Shown: in pieces, positions 38,556 through 49,531 of the stretch
How positions within the stretch are numbered: the stretch's first letter is position 1
How the letters are laid out: the number at the start of each line of letters is the position of its first letter
Assembly: GCF_007556595.1 (NCBI RefSeq)
Contig: NZ_VJNB01000011.1
Location: 1 to 64,000 of the forward strand
Source: Tepidimonas alkaliphilus
Lineage (GTDB): Bacteria; Pseudomonadota; Gammaproteobacteria; Burkholderiales; Burkholderiaceae_C
DNA length: 64,000 nt
Direction of reading: 5' to 3'
Made by a program: the position numbers and the translations under genes
Notes under the pieces: model-generated
Database searches by the model: none
What the model was told of the DNA's origin: nothing
The model's input: only the letters and a program-made list of their open reading frames with translations

Positions 38556-39359
38556 ATGACCACCAGCGACCCGGCGGCGCCTCGGCGCACCCTCCTCCTA
38601 TCCGGCGAAGCCAGCGCAGCCGCCGGCGCGGGCACGCCCGCTTTCAGCCCGCTGTATCAACAAATCAAAAGCCTGCTGCTACAAAGCTTGCAGCGCGGGG
38701 AGTGGAAGCCGGGCGACGCCATCCCCAGCGAACAAGAGCTGGCGGCGCGCTTCAAGGTCAGCCAAGGCACGGTGCGCAAAGCCATCGACGAGCTGGCCGC
38801 CGACAACCTGCTGGTGCGCCGCCAGGGCAAGGGCACCTTCGTGGCCACGCACGCCGAGCGGCACGTGCAGTATCGTTTTTTGCGCCTGCACCCCGACCAC
38901 GGCGATCGGCAGGCCGAGGGCCCCGCCACCCGCACGGTACTGGCCTGCCGTCGCAGCCGCGCCAGCGCTGAGGTGGCCGCCGCGCTGCAGCTGCGTGCTG
39001 GCGATGCGGTGGTGCAGATCAGCCGCGTGCTCTCCCTTGGCGGCGCGCCCACCATTCTGGAAGACCTGTGGTTGCCCGGCACCCCTTTTAAGGGTTTGAC
39101 GCTGGAAACCCTCACCGCCTGGGCCGGCCCGATGTATGCCCTGTTCGAAAGCCAATTCGGCGTGCGCATGGTGCGCGCGGAAGAGCGCATCAAAGCCGTG
39201 GCCGCCAGCGACATCGCGGCGCAGCGGCTGCAGGTGCCGCCCGGCACGCCGCTGCTGAGCGTGGAGCGACTCGCCTTCACCTACAACGACGCGCCGATGG
39301 AGCTGCGCCGCGGCTTGTATCGCACCGACCGCCACCACTACCGTAACGAACTCGGCTGA
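38556..39359 (+). CDS. GntR-family (HutC/UTRA type) transcriptional regulator
   Basis: A 267-residue regulator. After a 35-residue Ala-rich leader comes the winged helix: PLYQQIKSLLLQSLQRGEWKPGDAIPSEQELAARFKVSQGTVRKAIDELAADNLLVRRQGKGTFV. The UTRA effector domain covers about 95-260 (VVQISRVLSLGGAPTILEDLWLP, then LLSVERLAFTYNDAPMELRRGLYRTD). Its position between mdh-acnB and sdh-gltA makes it the likely TCA-cycle regulator; the effector is probably a small carboxylate (inference). Two starts are possible, 38544 and 38556. Neither has an SD. TATGAT at 38543-38548 would put transcription initiation at about 38556, so a leaderless message is possible. Confidence 0.92.
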   Translation: MTTSDPAAPRRTLLLSGEASAAAGAGTPAFSPLYQQIKSLLLQSLQRGEWKPGDAIPSEQELAARFKVSQGTVRKAIDELAADNLLVRRQGKGTFVATHAERHVQYRFLRLHPDHGDRQAEGPATRTVLACRRSRASAEVAAALQLRAGDAVVQISRVLSLGGAPTILEDLWLPGTPFKGLTLETLTAWAGPMYALFESQFGVRMVRAEERIKAVAASDIAAQRLQVPPGTPLLSVERLAFTYNDAPMELRRGLYRTDRHHYRNELG

Positions 39360-39362
39360 GAC

Positions 39363-39390
39363 GCAACAAAATGTTGCATTGCAATAGAAT
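39363..39390 (+). promoter_or_regulatory. sdh operon promoter region with short inverted repeats
   Basis: GCAACA and TGTTGC (39363-39368, 39372-39377) form an inverted repeat around AAA. TTGCATTGCAA (39374-39384) is a second, overlapping one. TAGAAT at 39385-39390 is a good -10 candidate, 85 nt before sdhC, though no clear -35 is present. The symmetry suggests regulator binding, but the sequence does not resemble the mdh-gntR palindrome. Confidence 0.35.
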
Positions 39391-39474
39391 GCCTTCGTTT
39401 GTGCTCGACGACGATGTCCGCCCTGCCTGCTGCGCAATAGGCAGCGGCGTTTCGTGCTTCCAGGAGAGATGCCG

Positions 39475-39906
39475 ATGACCCCCCTGCGACCCGCGCGGCC
39501 CGAGTTCCGCAACATCCACGTTTTTCGGGATCTGACCACCTACCGCCTGCCCGCCGCTGGCTGGGTGTCCATTCTGCACCGCGTCAGCGGCGCGTTGATG
39601 TTTTTGCTGCTGCCATTCGTCGTGTGGATGATGGACGCCTCGCTGTCGTCGGAAATCTCCTACGGTGCGTTCACGGCGGCTTTCTCTGCAGGTCTTGGTT
39701 TCGTACCGGGTTGGTTTCTCAAACTGGTGGCGCTGGCGCTCATCTGGGCCTACCTGCACCACTTTGTCGCCGGCGTGCGCCACCTGTATATGGACGCCAC
39801 GCACAAGGTTGACAAGGCATTTGGCCGCTCCTCGGCCATCGCCACGCTGGTGGTGAGTCTGGCGCTGACGGCGCTGCTGGGCGCCAAGCTGTTTGGCCTC
39901 TACTGA
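39475..39906 (+). CDS. sdhC: Succinate dehydrogenase cytochrome b556 subunit
   Basis: A 143-residue membrane anchor of complex II. The start at 39475 follows AGGAGA at good spacing; the ATG at 39469 is too close to it. Motifs are RPEFRNIHVFRDLTTYRLP and SILHRVSGALMFLLLP, then IWAYLHHFVAGVRHLYMD, whose histidines include a heme b ligand. Three membrane helices are visible. First gene of sdhCDAB-sdhE-gltA. Confidence 0.95.
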   Translation: MTPLRPARPEFRNIHVFRDLTTYRLPAAGWVSILHRVSGALMFLLLPFVVWMMDASLSSEISYGAFTAAFSAGLGFVPGWFLKLVALALIWAYLHHFVAGVRHLYMDATHKVDKAFGRSSAIATLVVSLALTALLGAKLFGLY

Positions 39907-39929
39907 CCCCCTCGGACGGAGATCCCCCC

Positions 39930-40295
39930 ATGGCTGTCAACTATGGTTCCAAGCGCGTCGTCACCGGCGCACACTACGGCTTGCGTGACTGGCTGGTGCA
40001 GCGCTTCACCGCGGTGCTGATGGCGCTGTTCACCTTGCTGCTTCTGGCGCAGGTGCTGCTGCACCCCGGCCCGCTCGGCTACGAGGGCTGGGCCGGCCTT
40101 TTCGCCGCGCCGTGGATGAAGTTCCTCACCTTCGCCGTCGTCGTCGCGCTGGCATGGCACGCCTGGGTCGGCATGCGCGACATCTGGATGGACTACATCA
40201 AGCCCGTGGGCCTGCGCCTGGCCCTGCATGTCTTCACCCTCGTCTGGCTGGTCGGTTGCACGGGCTGGGCGTTTCAAGTGCTCTGGAGGCTGTAA
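39930..40295 (+). CDS. sdhD: Succinate dehydrogenase membrane anchor subunit
   Basis: A 121-residue protein with three membrane helices. YGSKRVVTGAHYGLRDWLVQRFTAVLMALFTLLLLAQ includes the conserved Arg for quinone binding, and ALAWHAWVGMRDIWMDYIKP the heme b His. It follows sdhC by 23 nt with CGGAG as RBS. Confidence 0.94.
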   Translation: MAVNYGSKRVVTGAHYGLRDWLVQRFTAVLMALFTLLLLAQVLLHPGPLGYEGWAGLFAAPWMKFLTFAVVVALAWHAWVGMRDIWMDYIKPVGLRLALHVFTLVWLVGCTGWAFQVLWRL

Positions 40296-40298
40296 GCC

Positions 40299-42107
40299 AT
40301 GACCCTTGTCACCACCCCACTCCCCCGCCGCCGCTTCGACGTCGTCATCGTCGGCGCCGGCGGCTCGGGCATGCGCGCCTCGCTGCAGCTGGCGCGCGCC
40401 GGCCTCAACGTCGCGGTGCTGTCCAAGGTGTTCCCGACGCGCTCGCACACGGTCGCCGCGCAGGGCGGCATTGGCGCTGCGCTGGGCAACATGTCCGAGG
40501 ACAACTGGCATTACCACTTCTACGACACGGTCAAGGGCTCGGACTGGCTGGGCGACCAGGACGCCATCGAGTTCATGTGCCGCGAGGCGCCCAAGGTGGT
40601 GTATGAGCTGGAGCACATGGGCATGCCGTTCGACCGCAACCCGGACGGCACCATCTACCAGCGCCCGTTCGGCGGCCACACCGCCAACTACGGTGAAAAG
40701 CCCGTGCAGCGCGCCTGCGCCGCCGCCGACCGCACCGGCCACGCCATGCTGCACACGCTGTATCAGCAAAACGTGGCTGCCCGGACCACGTTCTTTGTCG
40801 AATGGATGGCGCTGGATCTGATCCGCGACGCCGACGGCGATGTGCTGGGGGTCATCGCGCTGGAGATGGAAACCGGCGACCTCTACATCCTGGAGGCCAA
40901 GGCCACGCTGCTGGCCACGGGTGGGGCCGGGCGCATCTACGCCGCCAGCACCAACGCCTTCATCAACACCGGCGACGGGCTGGGCATGGCCGCGCGCGCC
41001 GGCATCCCACTGCAGGACATGGAGTTCTGGCAGTTCCACCCGACCGGCGTGGCCGGCGCGGGCGTGCTGCTGACCGAGGGCTGCCGCGGCGAAGGCGCGA
41101 TCCTGCTCAACAGCAACGGCGAGCGCTTCATGGAGCGCTATGCGCCGACGCTCAAAGATCTGGCGCCGCGCGACTTCGTCAGCCGCTGCATGGACCAGGA
41201 AATCAAGGAGGGCCGCGGCTGCGGGCCGAACAAGGACTACATCCTGCTCAAGCTTGACCACCTGGGCCCGGAAACCATCCACAAGCGGCTGCCATCGGTG
41301 TATGAAATCGGCCTGAACTTTGCCAATGTGGACATCACCAAGGAGCCGATCCCCGTGGTGCCGACCATCCACTACCAGATGGGCGGCATTCCGACCAACA
41401 TCCACGGCCAAGTGGTGGTGCCCGACGGTCAGGGCGGCCAGAAGGTGGTGAACGGCCTGTATGCCGTCGGCGAATGCTCGTGCGTGTCGGTGCATGGCGC
41501 CAACCGCCTCGGCACCAACTCGCTGCTGGACCTGCTGGTCTTTGGCCGTGCGGCCGGCAACCACATCGTGGCCAACCTCGACCGCGGCCGCGAGCACAAG
41601 CCGCTGCCGAAGGACGCGGCCGAGCGCACGCTGGCGCGCCTGGCGCGGCTGGAAAGCTGCCGCGATGGCGAATACGCCCAGCATGTGGCCAACGACATTC
41701 GCCAGACGATGCAGCAGCACGCCGGCGTCTTCCGCACCCAGGCCAGCTTGGACGAGGGCGTGCGCAAGATCAACGCGATCCGCGAGCGCGTCGCGCACAT
41801 CGGGCTGAAAGACACCTCCAAGGTGTTCAACACCGCGCGCATCGAGGCGCTGGAGGTCGAAAACCTGATCGAAGCTGCACAGGCGACGATGACCTCGGCG
41901 GCGGCGCGCAAGGAGTGCCGCGGCGCCCACACGGTCAAAGACTACGAGCGCCCAGCCGACGATCCTGAGTGCCCGCTGGGCCGCAACGACAAGGAGTGGC
42001 TCAAGCACACCCTGTGGTTCAGCGACGGCAACCGGCTCGAATACAAGCCGGTCAACCTCAAGCCGCTGACGGTGGAATCCATCCCGCCCAAGGTGCGCAC
42101 GTTCTGA
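40299..42107 (+). CDS. sdhA: Succinate dehydrogenase flavoprotein subunit
   Basis: A 602-residue catalytic subunit oxidising succinate to fumarate. FAD binding is by [20 protein letters not shown]. The covalently flavinylated His is in [17 protein letters not shown]. Substrate residues lie in [22 protein letters not shown] and [16 protein letters not shown], and the C-terminal [21 protein letters not shown] is standard. GGAGG at 40284-40288 is the RBS; the ATG is 3 nt after the sdhD stop. Confidence 0.98.
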   Translation: MTLVTTPLPRRRFDVVIVGAGGSGMRASLQLARAGLNVAVLSKVFPTRSHTVAAQGGIGAALGNMSEDNWHYHFYDTVKGSDWLGDQDAIEFMCREAPKVVYELEHMGMPFDRNPDGTIYQRPFGGHTANYGEKPVQRACAAADRTGHAMLHTLYQQNVAARTTFFVEWMALDLIRDADGDVLGVIALEMETGDLYILEAKATLLATGGAGRIYAASTNAFINTGDGLGMAARAGIPLQDMEFWQFHPTGVAGAGVLLTEGCRGEGAILLNSNGERFMERYAPTLKDLAPRDFVSRCMDQEIKEGRGCGPNKDYILLKLDHLGPETIHKRLPSVYEIGLNFANVDITKEPIPVVPTIHYQMGGIPTNIHGQVVVPDGQGGQKVVNGLYAVGECSCVSVHGANRLGTNSLLDLLVFGRAAGNHIVANLDRGREHKPLPKDAAERTLARLARLESCRDGEYAQHVANDIRQTMQQHAGVFRTQASLDEGVRKINAIRERVAHIGLKDTSKVFNTARIEALEVENLIEAAQATMTSAAARKECRGAHTVKDYERPADDPECPLGRNDKEWLKHTLWFSDGNRLEYKPVNLKPLTVESIPPKVRTF

Positions 42108-42142
42108 CCCGGGCTTGCAGCTCACGGCGAAGGAAACCGACC

Positions 42143-42844
42143 ATGGCCAAACGCACGTTCAAGATCTACCGCTACGACCCGGACAAAGACGCCAAGCCCA
42201 CCATGCAGACGCTGGAGGTGGAGCTGACCACCGAGCGCATGCTGCTGGATGCGCTGATCAAGCTCAAGGAAATCGACCCAACGCTGGCGTTTCGCCGCTC
42301 CTGCCGCGAAGGGGTGTGCGGCTCGGACGCGATGAACATCAACGGCAAGAACGGGCTGGCGTGCCTGACCAACCTGCGCACGCTGCCCGACACCATCGTG
42401 CTCAAGCCCCTGCCGGGGCTGCCGGTGATCCGCGACTTGATCGTGGACATGACGCTGTTCTTTAAGCAATACCACTCGATCAAGCCCTATCTGATCAACG
42501 ACACGCCGCCGCCGGAAAAGGAACGCTTGCAATCGCCGCAGGAGCGCGAGGAGCTCAATGGCCTCTACGAGTGCATCCTGTGCGCCAGCTGCTCCACCAG
42601 CTGCCCGAGCTTCTGGTGGAACCCGGACAAGTTTGTCGGCCCGGCGGGCCTGCTGCAGGCGTATCGCTTCATCGCCGACAGCCGGGATCAAGCCACCGCC
42701 GAGCGGCTCGACAACCTGGAGGATCCGTATCGGTTGTTCCGCTGCCACACCATCATGAACTGCGTGGACGTCTGCCCCAAAGGGCTCAACCCCACCAAGG
42801 CCATCGGCAAGATCAAAGAGCTGATGGTGCGCCGCGCGGTGTGA
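42143..42844 (+). CDS. sdhB: Succinate dehydrogenase iron-sulfur subunit
   Basis: A 233-residue subunit carrying three clusters. The [2Fe-2S] site is [20 protein letters not shown] with GLAC following. The [4Fe-4S] and [3Fe-4S] ligands are [16 protein letters not shown] and [17 protein letters not shown]. It passes electrons from SdhA FAD to the quinone. ATG 42143 follows AAGGAAA. 35 nt after sdhA. Confidence 0.98.
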   Translation: MAKRTFKIYRYDPDKDAKPTMQTLEVELTTERMLLDALIKLKEIDPTLAFRRSCREGVCGSDAMNINGKNGLACLTNLRTLPDTIVLKPLPGLPVIRDLIVDMTLFFKQYHSIKPYLINDTPPPEKERLQSPQEREELNGLYECILCASCSTSCPSFWWNPDKFVGPAGLLQAYRFIADSRDQATAERLDNLEDPYRLFRCHTIMNCVDVCPKGLNPTKAIGKIKELMVRRAV

Positions 42845-42865
42845 AGCGCAGCAGGGTGGCCGGTG

Positions 42866-43153
42866 ATGGATGCACGCGCCGCGCAAAGGTTGGACGCCCA
42901 CGCCATCGCACGCCTGCGCTGGCGTTGCCGCCGTGGCCTGCTGGAAAACGATCTGCTGATCGAGCGTTTTTTTGAGCGACACGCGCACGCCCTCACCGAC
43001 CGCCACGCGCGCGGCTTGAACGTCTTGATGGAGCTGCCTGACAACGATTTGCTGGATCTGCTGCTGCGCCGCCGCGAGCCCGAAGGGGACTGGGTAACCC
43101 CTGAGGCGCTGGAAGTGCTGGCGTTGCTGCGTCCCCCTCGTCCCCAACCCTAA
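42866..43153 (+). CDS. sdhE: FAD assembly factor SdhE
   Basis: A 95-residue DUF339 protein that promotes covalent FAD attachment to SdhA. The family signature is [24 protein letters not shown] (usually RRGMxExD), followed by [15 protein letters not shown]. It sits directly after sdhB as in other Burkholderiales. ATG 42866 is used; GTG 42863 is the neighbouring alternative. Confidence 0.93.
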   Translation: MDARAAQRLDAHAIARLRWRCRRGLLENDLLIERFFERHAHALTDRHARGLNVLMELPDNDLLDLLLRRREPEGDWVTPEALEVLALLRPPRPQP

Positions 43154-43184
43154 CTTGCCCGCCCCTAGCCAAGAGGTTCGCCCC

Positions 43185-44495
43185 ATGAAACTGCAAGCGC
43201 ACAAGGCCACTTTGTCGTTTTCCAACGGCGCCCCCAGCGTGGAGCTGCCGATTTACTCCGGCACCATGGGGCCGGACGTCATCGACATCCGCAAGCTCTA
43301 CGCCCAGACCGGCATGTTTACCTACGACCCGGGGTTTTTGTCCACCGCGTCGTGCCAGTCCGCCATCACGTTTATCGACGGCGACAAGGGCGAGCTGCTC
43401 TACCGCGGCTACCCGATCGAGCAGCTGGCCACGCAGTGCGACTACATGGAAACCTGCTACCTGCTGCTGTACGGCGAGTTGCCCAACGCGCAACAGAAGG
43501 CCGAGTTCACGCGCCGCGTCACGCTGCACACGATGGTGCACGAGCAGATGCAGTTCTTCCTGCGCGGCTTCCGGCGCGACGCGCACCCGATGGCGGTGCT
43601 GACCGGGCTGGTGGGCGCGATGTCGGCCTTCTACCACGACAGCACCGACATCAACAACCCCGAACACCGCGAGGTGGCGGCGATCCGCCTGATCGCCAAG
43701 ATGCCGACGCTGGTGGCGATGGCCTACAAGTATGGCATTGGACAGCCCTACATCTACCCGCGCAACGACCTCAGCTACGCCGGCAACTTCCTGCGCATGA
43801 TGTTTGCCACGCCGTGCGAGGACTACGTGGTCAACCCGGTGCTGGAGCGGGCGATGGACCGCATCTTCATCCTGCACGCCGACCACGAGCAAAACGCTTC
43901 CACCTCCACCGTGCGGCTGTGCGGCAGCTCCGGCACCAACCCGTTTGCGGCCATCGCCGCCGGTGTGGCCTGCCTGTGGGGCCCGGCGCACGGCGGCGCC
44001 AACGAAGCCTGCCTGAACATGCTGGAGGAAATCCAGGCGATGGGCGGCGTGGCCAAGATTGGCGAATTCATCGCCAAGGTCAAGGACAAGTCCTCCGGCG
44101 TGCGGCTGATGGGCTTCGGCCACCGCGTCTATAAAAACTATGACCCGCGCGCCAAGCTGATGCAGGAGACCTGCCACGAGGTGCTGGGCGAGCTCGGGCT
44201 GGAAAACGACCCGCTGTTCGCGCTGGCGCGCAAGCTGGAGCAGATCGCGCTGGAGGACGACTACTTCGTGCAGCGCAAGCTCTACCCGAACGTGGACTTC
44301 TACTCCGGCATCGTGCAGCGCGCCATCGGCATTCCCACCAGCTTGTTCACCGGCATCTTCGCGCTGGCGCGCACGGTGGGCTGGATTGCGCAGCTCAACG
44401 AAATGCTGGCTGACCCCGAATACAAAATCGGCCGTCCCCGTCAGCTCTTCACCGGCGCGGCGCGGCGTGACGTGCAGCCGATCGAGCAGCGCTGA
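43185..44495 (+). CDS. gltA: Citrate synthase (type II)
   Basis: A 436-residue hexameric-type citrate synthase condensing oxaloacetate and acetyl-CoA. Catalytic segments are [15 protein letters not shown] (His), [15 protein letters not shown] (His) and [17 protein letters not shown] (Asp). It starts [15 protein letters not shown]; the ATG is 31 nt after sdhE and follows AAGAGG. End of the rightward TCA run. Confidence 0.98.
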   Translation: MKLQAHKATLSFSNGAPSVELPIYSGTMGPDVIDIRKLYAQTGMFTYDPGFLSTASCQSAITFIDGDKGELLYRGYPIEQLATQCDYMETCYLLLYGELPNAQQKAEFTRRVTLHTMVHEQMQFFLRGFRRDAHPMAVLTGLVGAMSAFYHDSTDINNPEHREVAAIRLIAKMPTLVAMAYKYGIGQPYIYPRNDLSYAGNFLRMMFATPCEDYVVNPVLERAMDRIFILHADHEQNASTSTVRLCGSSGTNPFAAIAAGVACLWGPAHGGANEACLNMLEEIQAMGGVAKIGEFIAKVKDKSSGVRLMGFGHRVYKNYDPRAKLMQETCHEVLGELGLENDPLFALARKLEQIALEDDYFVQRKLYPNVDFYSGIVQRAIGIPTSLFTGIFALARTVGWIAQLNEMLADPEYKIGRPRQLFTGAARRDVQPIEQR

Positions 44496-44502
44496 CGTTG
44501 TG

Positions 44503-44521
44503 CGGGGGCATGGCGCCCCCG
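44503..44521 (+). terminator. GC hairpin after gltA
   Basis: CGGGGGC pairs exactly with GCCCCCG around a 5-nt loop, 7 nt after the gltA stop. No U-tract follows, so it is at best a weak or factor-assisted terminator or an mRNA 3'-end stabiliser. Confidence 0.4.
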
Positions 44522-44562
44522 TCGTAACGAACCGGTCGTACCCGCGCCAACGCCAGACCGCC

Positions 44563-44568
44563 TACAAT
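44563..44568 (+). promoter_or_regulatory. Candidate -10 element for the leu genes
   Basis: TACAAT in the context CGCCTACAATGG lies 44 nt before the leuC ATG, after the gltA hairpin. The -35 position is poor. No leucine-rich leader peptide is seen. Confidence 0.35.
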
Positions 44569-44612
44569 GGGGGGATCGGGTTGCCCGCACCCGCCTGCAC
44601 TCTGCCACACCC

Positions 44613-46034
44613 ATGGGCCGCACGCTTTACGACAAGATCTGGGACGAGCACGTCATCCACACCGAGGAGGACGGCACCGCCATCCTCTACATCGACCGCC
44701 ACCTGGTGCACGAGGTCACCAGCCCGCAGGCGTTCGAGGGGCTGCGCCTCGCCGGGCGCAAGCCGTGGCGTGTGTCCTCGATCGTGGCCACGGCTGACCA
44801 CAACACCCCCACCACCGGCTGGGAGCTCGGCTACGACGGCATCGCCGACCCGATTAGTAAAGAACAGATCATCACGCTGGACGCCAACATTCGCGAATTT
44901 GGCGCAGCGGCCTACTTCCCGTTCTTGAGCAAGCGCCAGGGCATCGTGCACGTCATCGGCCCGGAAAACGGCGCCACGCTGCCTGGCATGACGGTGGTCT
45001 GCGGCGACAGCCACACCAGCACGCATGGCGCGTTTGGCGCGCTGGCGCACGGCATTGGCACCAGCGAGGTCGAGCACGTGCTGGCCACGCAGACGCTGCT
45101 GGCCAAAAAGGCGCGCAACATGCTGATCCGCGTCGAGGGCGAGCTGCCGCGCGGCTGCTCGGCCAAGGACATCGTGCTGGCCATCATCGGCAAGATCGGC
45201 ACCGCCGGCGGCACCGGCTACACCATCGAATTCGCCGGCAGCGCCATCCGGGCGCTCAGCATGGAAGGCCGCATGACGGTGTGCAACATGGCCATCGAGG
45301 CCGGGGCGCGCGCCGGTCTGGTGGCCCCGGACGAGAAGACCTTCGAATACGTGCGTGGCCGGCCGCTCGCCCCGCAGGGCGCGGAGTGGGAGATGGCGAT
45401 GACGCACTGGCGCACGCTGCACTCCGACCCCGACGCGCACTGGGACGCGGTGGTGGAGCTGGATGCCAGCCAGATCGAGCCGCAGGTGACCTGGGGCACC
45501 TCGCCGGAAATGGTGGTGCCGGTCAGCAGCCGCGTGCCCGATCCTGAACGCGAAAAAGACCCGGTCAAGCGCGCGGCCATGGAGCGGGCGCTGCACTACA
45601 TGGCGCTCAAGCCCGGCCAAGCGATCACCGACATCACGGTGGACAAAGTCTTCATCGGCTCGTGCACCAACAGCCGCTTGGAAGACTTGCGCGAGGCCGC
45701 CGCCATCGTGCGCAAGCTCGGCCAAAAAGTGGCGCGCCACGTGCGCCAGGCCCTGGTGGTGCCCGGCTCCGGCCAGGTCAAGGCCGCCGCTGAAGCGGAA
45801 GGGCTGCACGAGGTCTTTCGCGCCGCTGGCTTCGAATGGCGCGAGCCGGGTTGTTCGATGTGCCTGGCGATGAACGCCGACCGGCTGGAGCCTGGCGAGC
45901 GCTGCGCCTCCACCAGCAACCGCAACTTTGAAGGGCGGCAAGGCGCGGGCGGGCGCACCCATCTGGTCAGCCCGGCCATGGCCGCTGCGGCGGCGGTGTT
46001 GGGCCGGTTTGTCGATGTGCGGGCGCTGGCCTAA
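44613..46034 (+). CDS. leuC: 3-isopropylmalate dehydratase large subunit
   Basis: A 473-residue aconitase-family enzyme of leucine synthesis, isomerising 2- to 3-isopropylmalate. It starts [45 protein letters not shown]. Cluster-binding residues are [18 protein letters not shown] and [41 protein letters not shown] is also present. Partner leuD lies 169 nt downstream, with a small lipoprotein gene between. Confidence 0.98.
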   Translation: MGRTLYDKIWDEHVIHTEEDGTAILYIDRHLVHEVTSPQAFEGLRLAGRKPWRVSSIVATADHNTPTTGWELGYDGIADPISKEQIITLDANIREFGAAAYFPFLSKRQGIVHVIGPENGATLPGMTVVCGDSHTSTHGAFGALAHGIGTSEVEHVLATQTLLAKKARNMLIRVEGELPRGCSAKDIVLAIIGKIGTAGGTGYTIEFAGSAIRALSMEGRMTVCNMAIEAGARAGLVAPDEKTFEYVRGRPLAPQGAEWEMAMTHWRTLHSDPDAHWDAVVELDASQIEPQVTWGTSPEMVVPVSSRVPDPEREKDPVKRAAMERALHYMALKPGQAITDITVDKVFIGSCTNSRLEDLREAAAIVRKLGQKVARHVRQALVVPGSGQVKAAAEAEGLHEVFRAAGFEWREPGCSMCLAMNADRLEPGERCASTSNRNFEGRQGAGGRTHLVSPAMAAAAAVLGRFVDVRALA

Positions 46035-46071
46035 ACGCGCGGCGCCACGCAGGATGCAGGAGGACTGCGCG

Positions 46072-46203
46072 ATGATGCAACGCCTGTTGGGTTGGGCCCT
46101 CGTGATCTGCGGGCTGGCGCTGGCCGGCTGCAACACCGTGGCGGGCCTGGGCAAAGACATTCAAAAAGGCGGCCAAGTGCTGCAAGATGCGGCCAAAAAA
46201 TAA
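46072..46203 (+). CDS. Entericidin-A/B-like small lipoprotein
   Basis: A 43-residue protein beginning MMQRLLGWALVICGLALAGC. The lipobox LAGC gives a lipidated Cys at position 20, and the mature part NTVAGLGKDIQKGGQVLQDAAKK is the amphipathic pattern of the entericidin family. In E. coli entericidins form an antidote/toxin-like pair; here only one member is present. CAGGAGG is a strong RBS. Its TAA is immediately followed by the leuD ATG, so leuD translation probably depends on it. Confidence 0.85.
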   Translation: MMQRLLGWALVICGLALAGCNTVAGLGKDIQKGGQVLQDAAKK

Positions 46204-46854
46204 ATGGAACGCTTCACCGTGCACCGCGGGCTGGTCGCGCCGATCGACCGCGAAAACGTCGATACCGACGCCATCATCCCCAAGCAGTACCTGAAGTCCA
46301 TCCGCAAGAGTGGCTTTGGGCCCTACTTGTTTGACGAATGGCGCTACCTTGACCCCGGCTGGCCCGGCAAGGATCCGGCCACGCGGCAGCCCAACCCCGA
46401 TTTCGTGCTGAACCAGCCGCGCTACCAGGGGGCCAGCATCTTGTTGGCGCGCCAGAACTTCGGCTGCGGCTCCAGCCGCGAGCACGCGCCGTGGGCGATC
46501 CAGCAATATGGTTTTCGGGCGCTGATCGCGCCCAGCTTTGCGGATATCTTTTTCAACAACTGCTTCAAAAACGGCCTGCTGCCGATTGTGCTGCCAGAGG
46601 CCACGGTGGATCGGCTGTTCCACGAGGTGTATGCCTTCCCTGGCTACGAGCTGACGATCGATCTGGAGCGTCAAGTCATCGTGCAGCCGGACGGTGCCGA
46701 AATCGCGTTTGAGGTGCAGCCGTTTCGCCGCTACTGCCTGCTCAACGGGCTGGACGACATCGGTCTGACGCTGCGTCATGCCGACAAGATTCGCGCCTTC
46801 GAAGCCGAGCGGCTGGCCCGCTTCCCGTGGCTGGCGCGCACTTGGGCAGGCTAA
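46204..46854 (+). CDS. leuD: 3-isopropylmalate dehydratase small subunit
   Basis: A 216-residue partner of LeuC. It has [29 protein letters not shown], then [41 protein letters not shown], the substrate-recognition swivel domain. There is no independent SD; the ATG abuts the TAA of the lipoprotein gene (TAAATG), implying translational coupling. Confidence 0.98.
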   Translation: MERFTVHRGLVAPIDRENVDTDAIIPKQYLKSIRKSGFGPYLFDEWRYLDPGWPGKDPATRQPNPDFVLNQPRYQGASILLARQNFGCGSSREHAPWAIQQYGFRALIAPSFADIFFNNCFKNGLLPIVLPEATVDRLFHEVYAFPGYELTIDLERQVIVQPDGAEIAFEVQPFRRYCLLNGLDDIGLTLRHADKIRAFEAERLARFPWLARTWAG

Positions 46855-46875
46855 ACCGGCCTTCGCCACCCGTAA

Positions 46876-48000
<1,125 letters not shown>

Positions 48001-48242
48001 TGCTTACGCGCCCAGCTCGAGCGAGCGGGGTTGCAGCCAATAAAATTGGACGAGATGTCGGTTTTCCTCCGCGCCCCCTTCTCCCCCGCCGCCCGCCGGG
48101 CCGGCGGCGCGCGCGCGACCGCCAAAACCACGACCCCCATTGACGGCTGACTCCAGCCTGGTTCGTCGTGCGCCCTCCCGGCCAGACGAGCCGGGCCAGC
48201 CAAAGATCAATCTCCACGGCAGCAAAAGAAAGGGCACACGCG

Positions 48243-49361
48243 ATGAACCATGTAGGCAACAAGGTCGGCCTGGTCGGCTGGCGCGGCATGGTCGGCTCGG
48301 TCCTGATGGACCGCATGGTCGCCGAAGGCGACTTCGACCTGATCGAGCCGATCTTCTTCTCGACTTCCAACGCCGGCGGCCCCGCTCCGGCGCAGGCCAA
48401 GGCGCACCCGACGCTGCGCGACGCGCACGACCTGGCCGCGCTGGCCGAGTGCGACATCATCCTTACCTGCCAGGGTGGCGACTACACCAAGGAGGTGTTC
48501 CCGAAGCTGCGCGCCGCCGGCTGGCAGGGGCACTGGATCGATGCCGCCAGCGCGCTGCGCATGGAGCCGGACGCGGTCATCATCCTCGACCCGGTCAACG
48601 AGCACGTCATCCGCAAGGCGCTAGCCGCCGGCGGCAAGAACTGGATCGGCGGCAACTGCACCAACTCCATCCTGTTGATGGGGCTGGCCGGTCTGTTCCG
48701 CGAAAACCTCGTCGAGTGGGTCAGCTCCATGACCTACCAGGCCGCCTCGGGCGCCGGCGCCAACCACATGCGCGAGCTGCTCAAGGGCATGGGCGTGATT
48801 CACGGCGCGGTGGCCGACCTGCTGGCCGACCCGGCCTCGGCGATCCTGGAGATCGACCGCCGGGTGGCGCAGGCGATCCGCCAGGACGTGCCAACCGAAT
48901 TCTTCGGCGCGCCGCTGGCCGGCAGTCTCATCCCCTGGATCGACGTGCAGCTGCCCAACGGCCAGTCCAAGGAGGAGTGGAAGGGCCAGGCCGAGGTTAA
49001 CAAGATCCTCGGCACCGAGCAGACCATCCCCGTCGATGGCCTGTGCGTGCGCATCGGCGCCATGCGCTGCCACAGCCTGGCGCTGACGCTCAAGCTCAAG
49101 CGCGACCTGCCGCTGGACGAGATCGAGGCCATCATCAAGAGCGGCAACCCCTGGGTCAAGTGGGTGCCCAACGACCGCGCCCTTACCGTCAAGGAACTGA
49201 CCCCGGCGGCCATCACCGGCACGTTGCAGGTGGGCGTGGGCCGCGTGCGCAAGCTCAATATGGGGCCCGAATACGTTTCGGCCTTTGTGATCGGCGACCA
49301 GCTGCTGTGGGGCGCCGCCGAACCGCTGCGGCGCATGCTGCGCATCCTGCTGGGGGCTTAA
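48243..49361 (+). CDS. asd: Aspartate-semialdehyde dehydrogenase
   Basis: A 372-residue Asd of the Gram-negative E. coli type, reducing aspartyl phosphate to the semialdehyde for Lys, Met, Thr and diaminopimelate. It has [19 protein letters not shown] (NADP site) and the catalytic Cys in [30 protein letters not shown] and [16 protein letters not shown] follow. The 242-nt gap after leuB contains GC-rich short repeats but no classical promoter; AAAGGG is the likely RBS. Confidence 0.97.
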   Translation: MNHVGNKVGLVGWRGMVGSVLMDRMVAEGDFDLIEPIFFSTSNAGGPAPAQAKAHPTLRDAHDLAALAECDIILTCQGGDYTKEVFPKLRAAGWQGHWIDAASALRMEPDAVIILDPVNEHVIRKALAAGGKNWIGGNCTNSILLMGLAGLFRENLVEWVSSMTYQAASGAGANHMRELLKGMGVIHGAVADLLADPASAILEIDRRVAQAIRQDVPTEFFGAPLAGSLIPWIDVQLPNGQSKEEWKGQAEVNKILGTEQTIPVDGLCVRIGAMRCHSLALTLKLKRDLPLDEIEAIIKSGNPWVKWVPNDRALTVKELTPAAITGTLQVGVGRVRKLNMGPEYVSAFVIGDQLLWGAAEPLRRMLRILLGA

Positions 49362-49531
49362 ACGCCGCGCGGCGTTGGCAGCCACGGCGGCCTGCAAAGG
49401 CTGCCGCGTTGTGCTTGGGCAACGCGGCGCGCCCAGGCGGCTCGCCCGTTTGCCGCGCAGCCGGGCGGGCCCGCACTATGATGTGGGGGTTGGCGGCCTG
49501 CGCCGCAGCAAACTCACGTCGAGGTTGTGTC

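Noticed and set aside
39900-42125. Minus-strand open frame of 741 codons opposite sdhD-sdhA
   Set aside because: Antisense to sdhA; the opposite strand encodes an unmistakable SdhA with all catalytic motifs.
44496-44612. Leucine leader peptide or T-box ahead of leuC
   Set aside because: No short frame with clustered Leu codons and no T-box sequence; only a GC hairpin after gltA and a possible -10.
48001-48242. Possible small gene or terminator in the leuB-asd gap
   Set aside because: Open frames there are short, GC-biased and lack RBS or similarity; the GC-rich inverted segment near 48090 has no U-tract.
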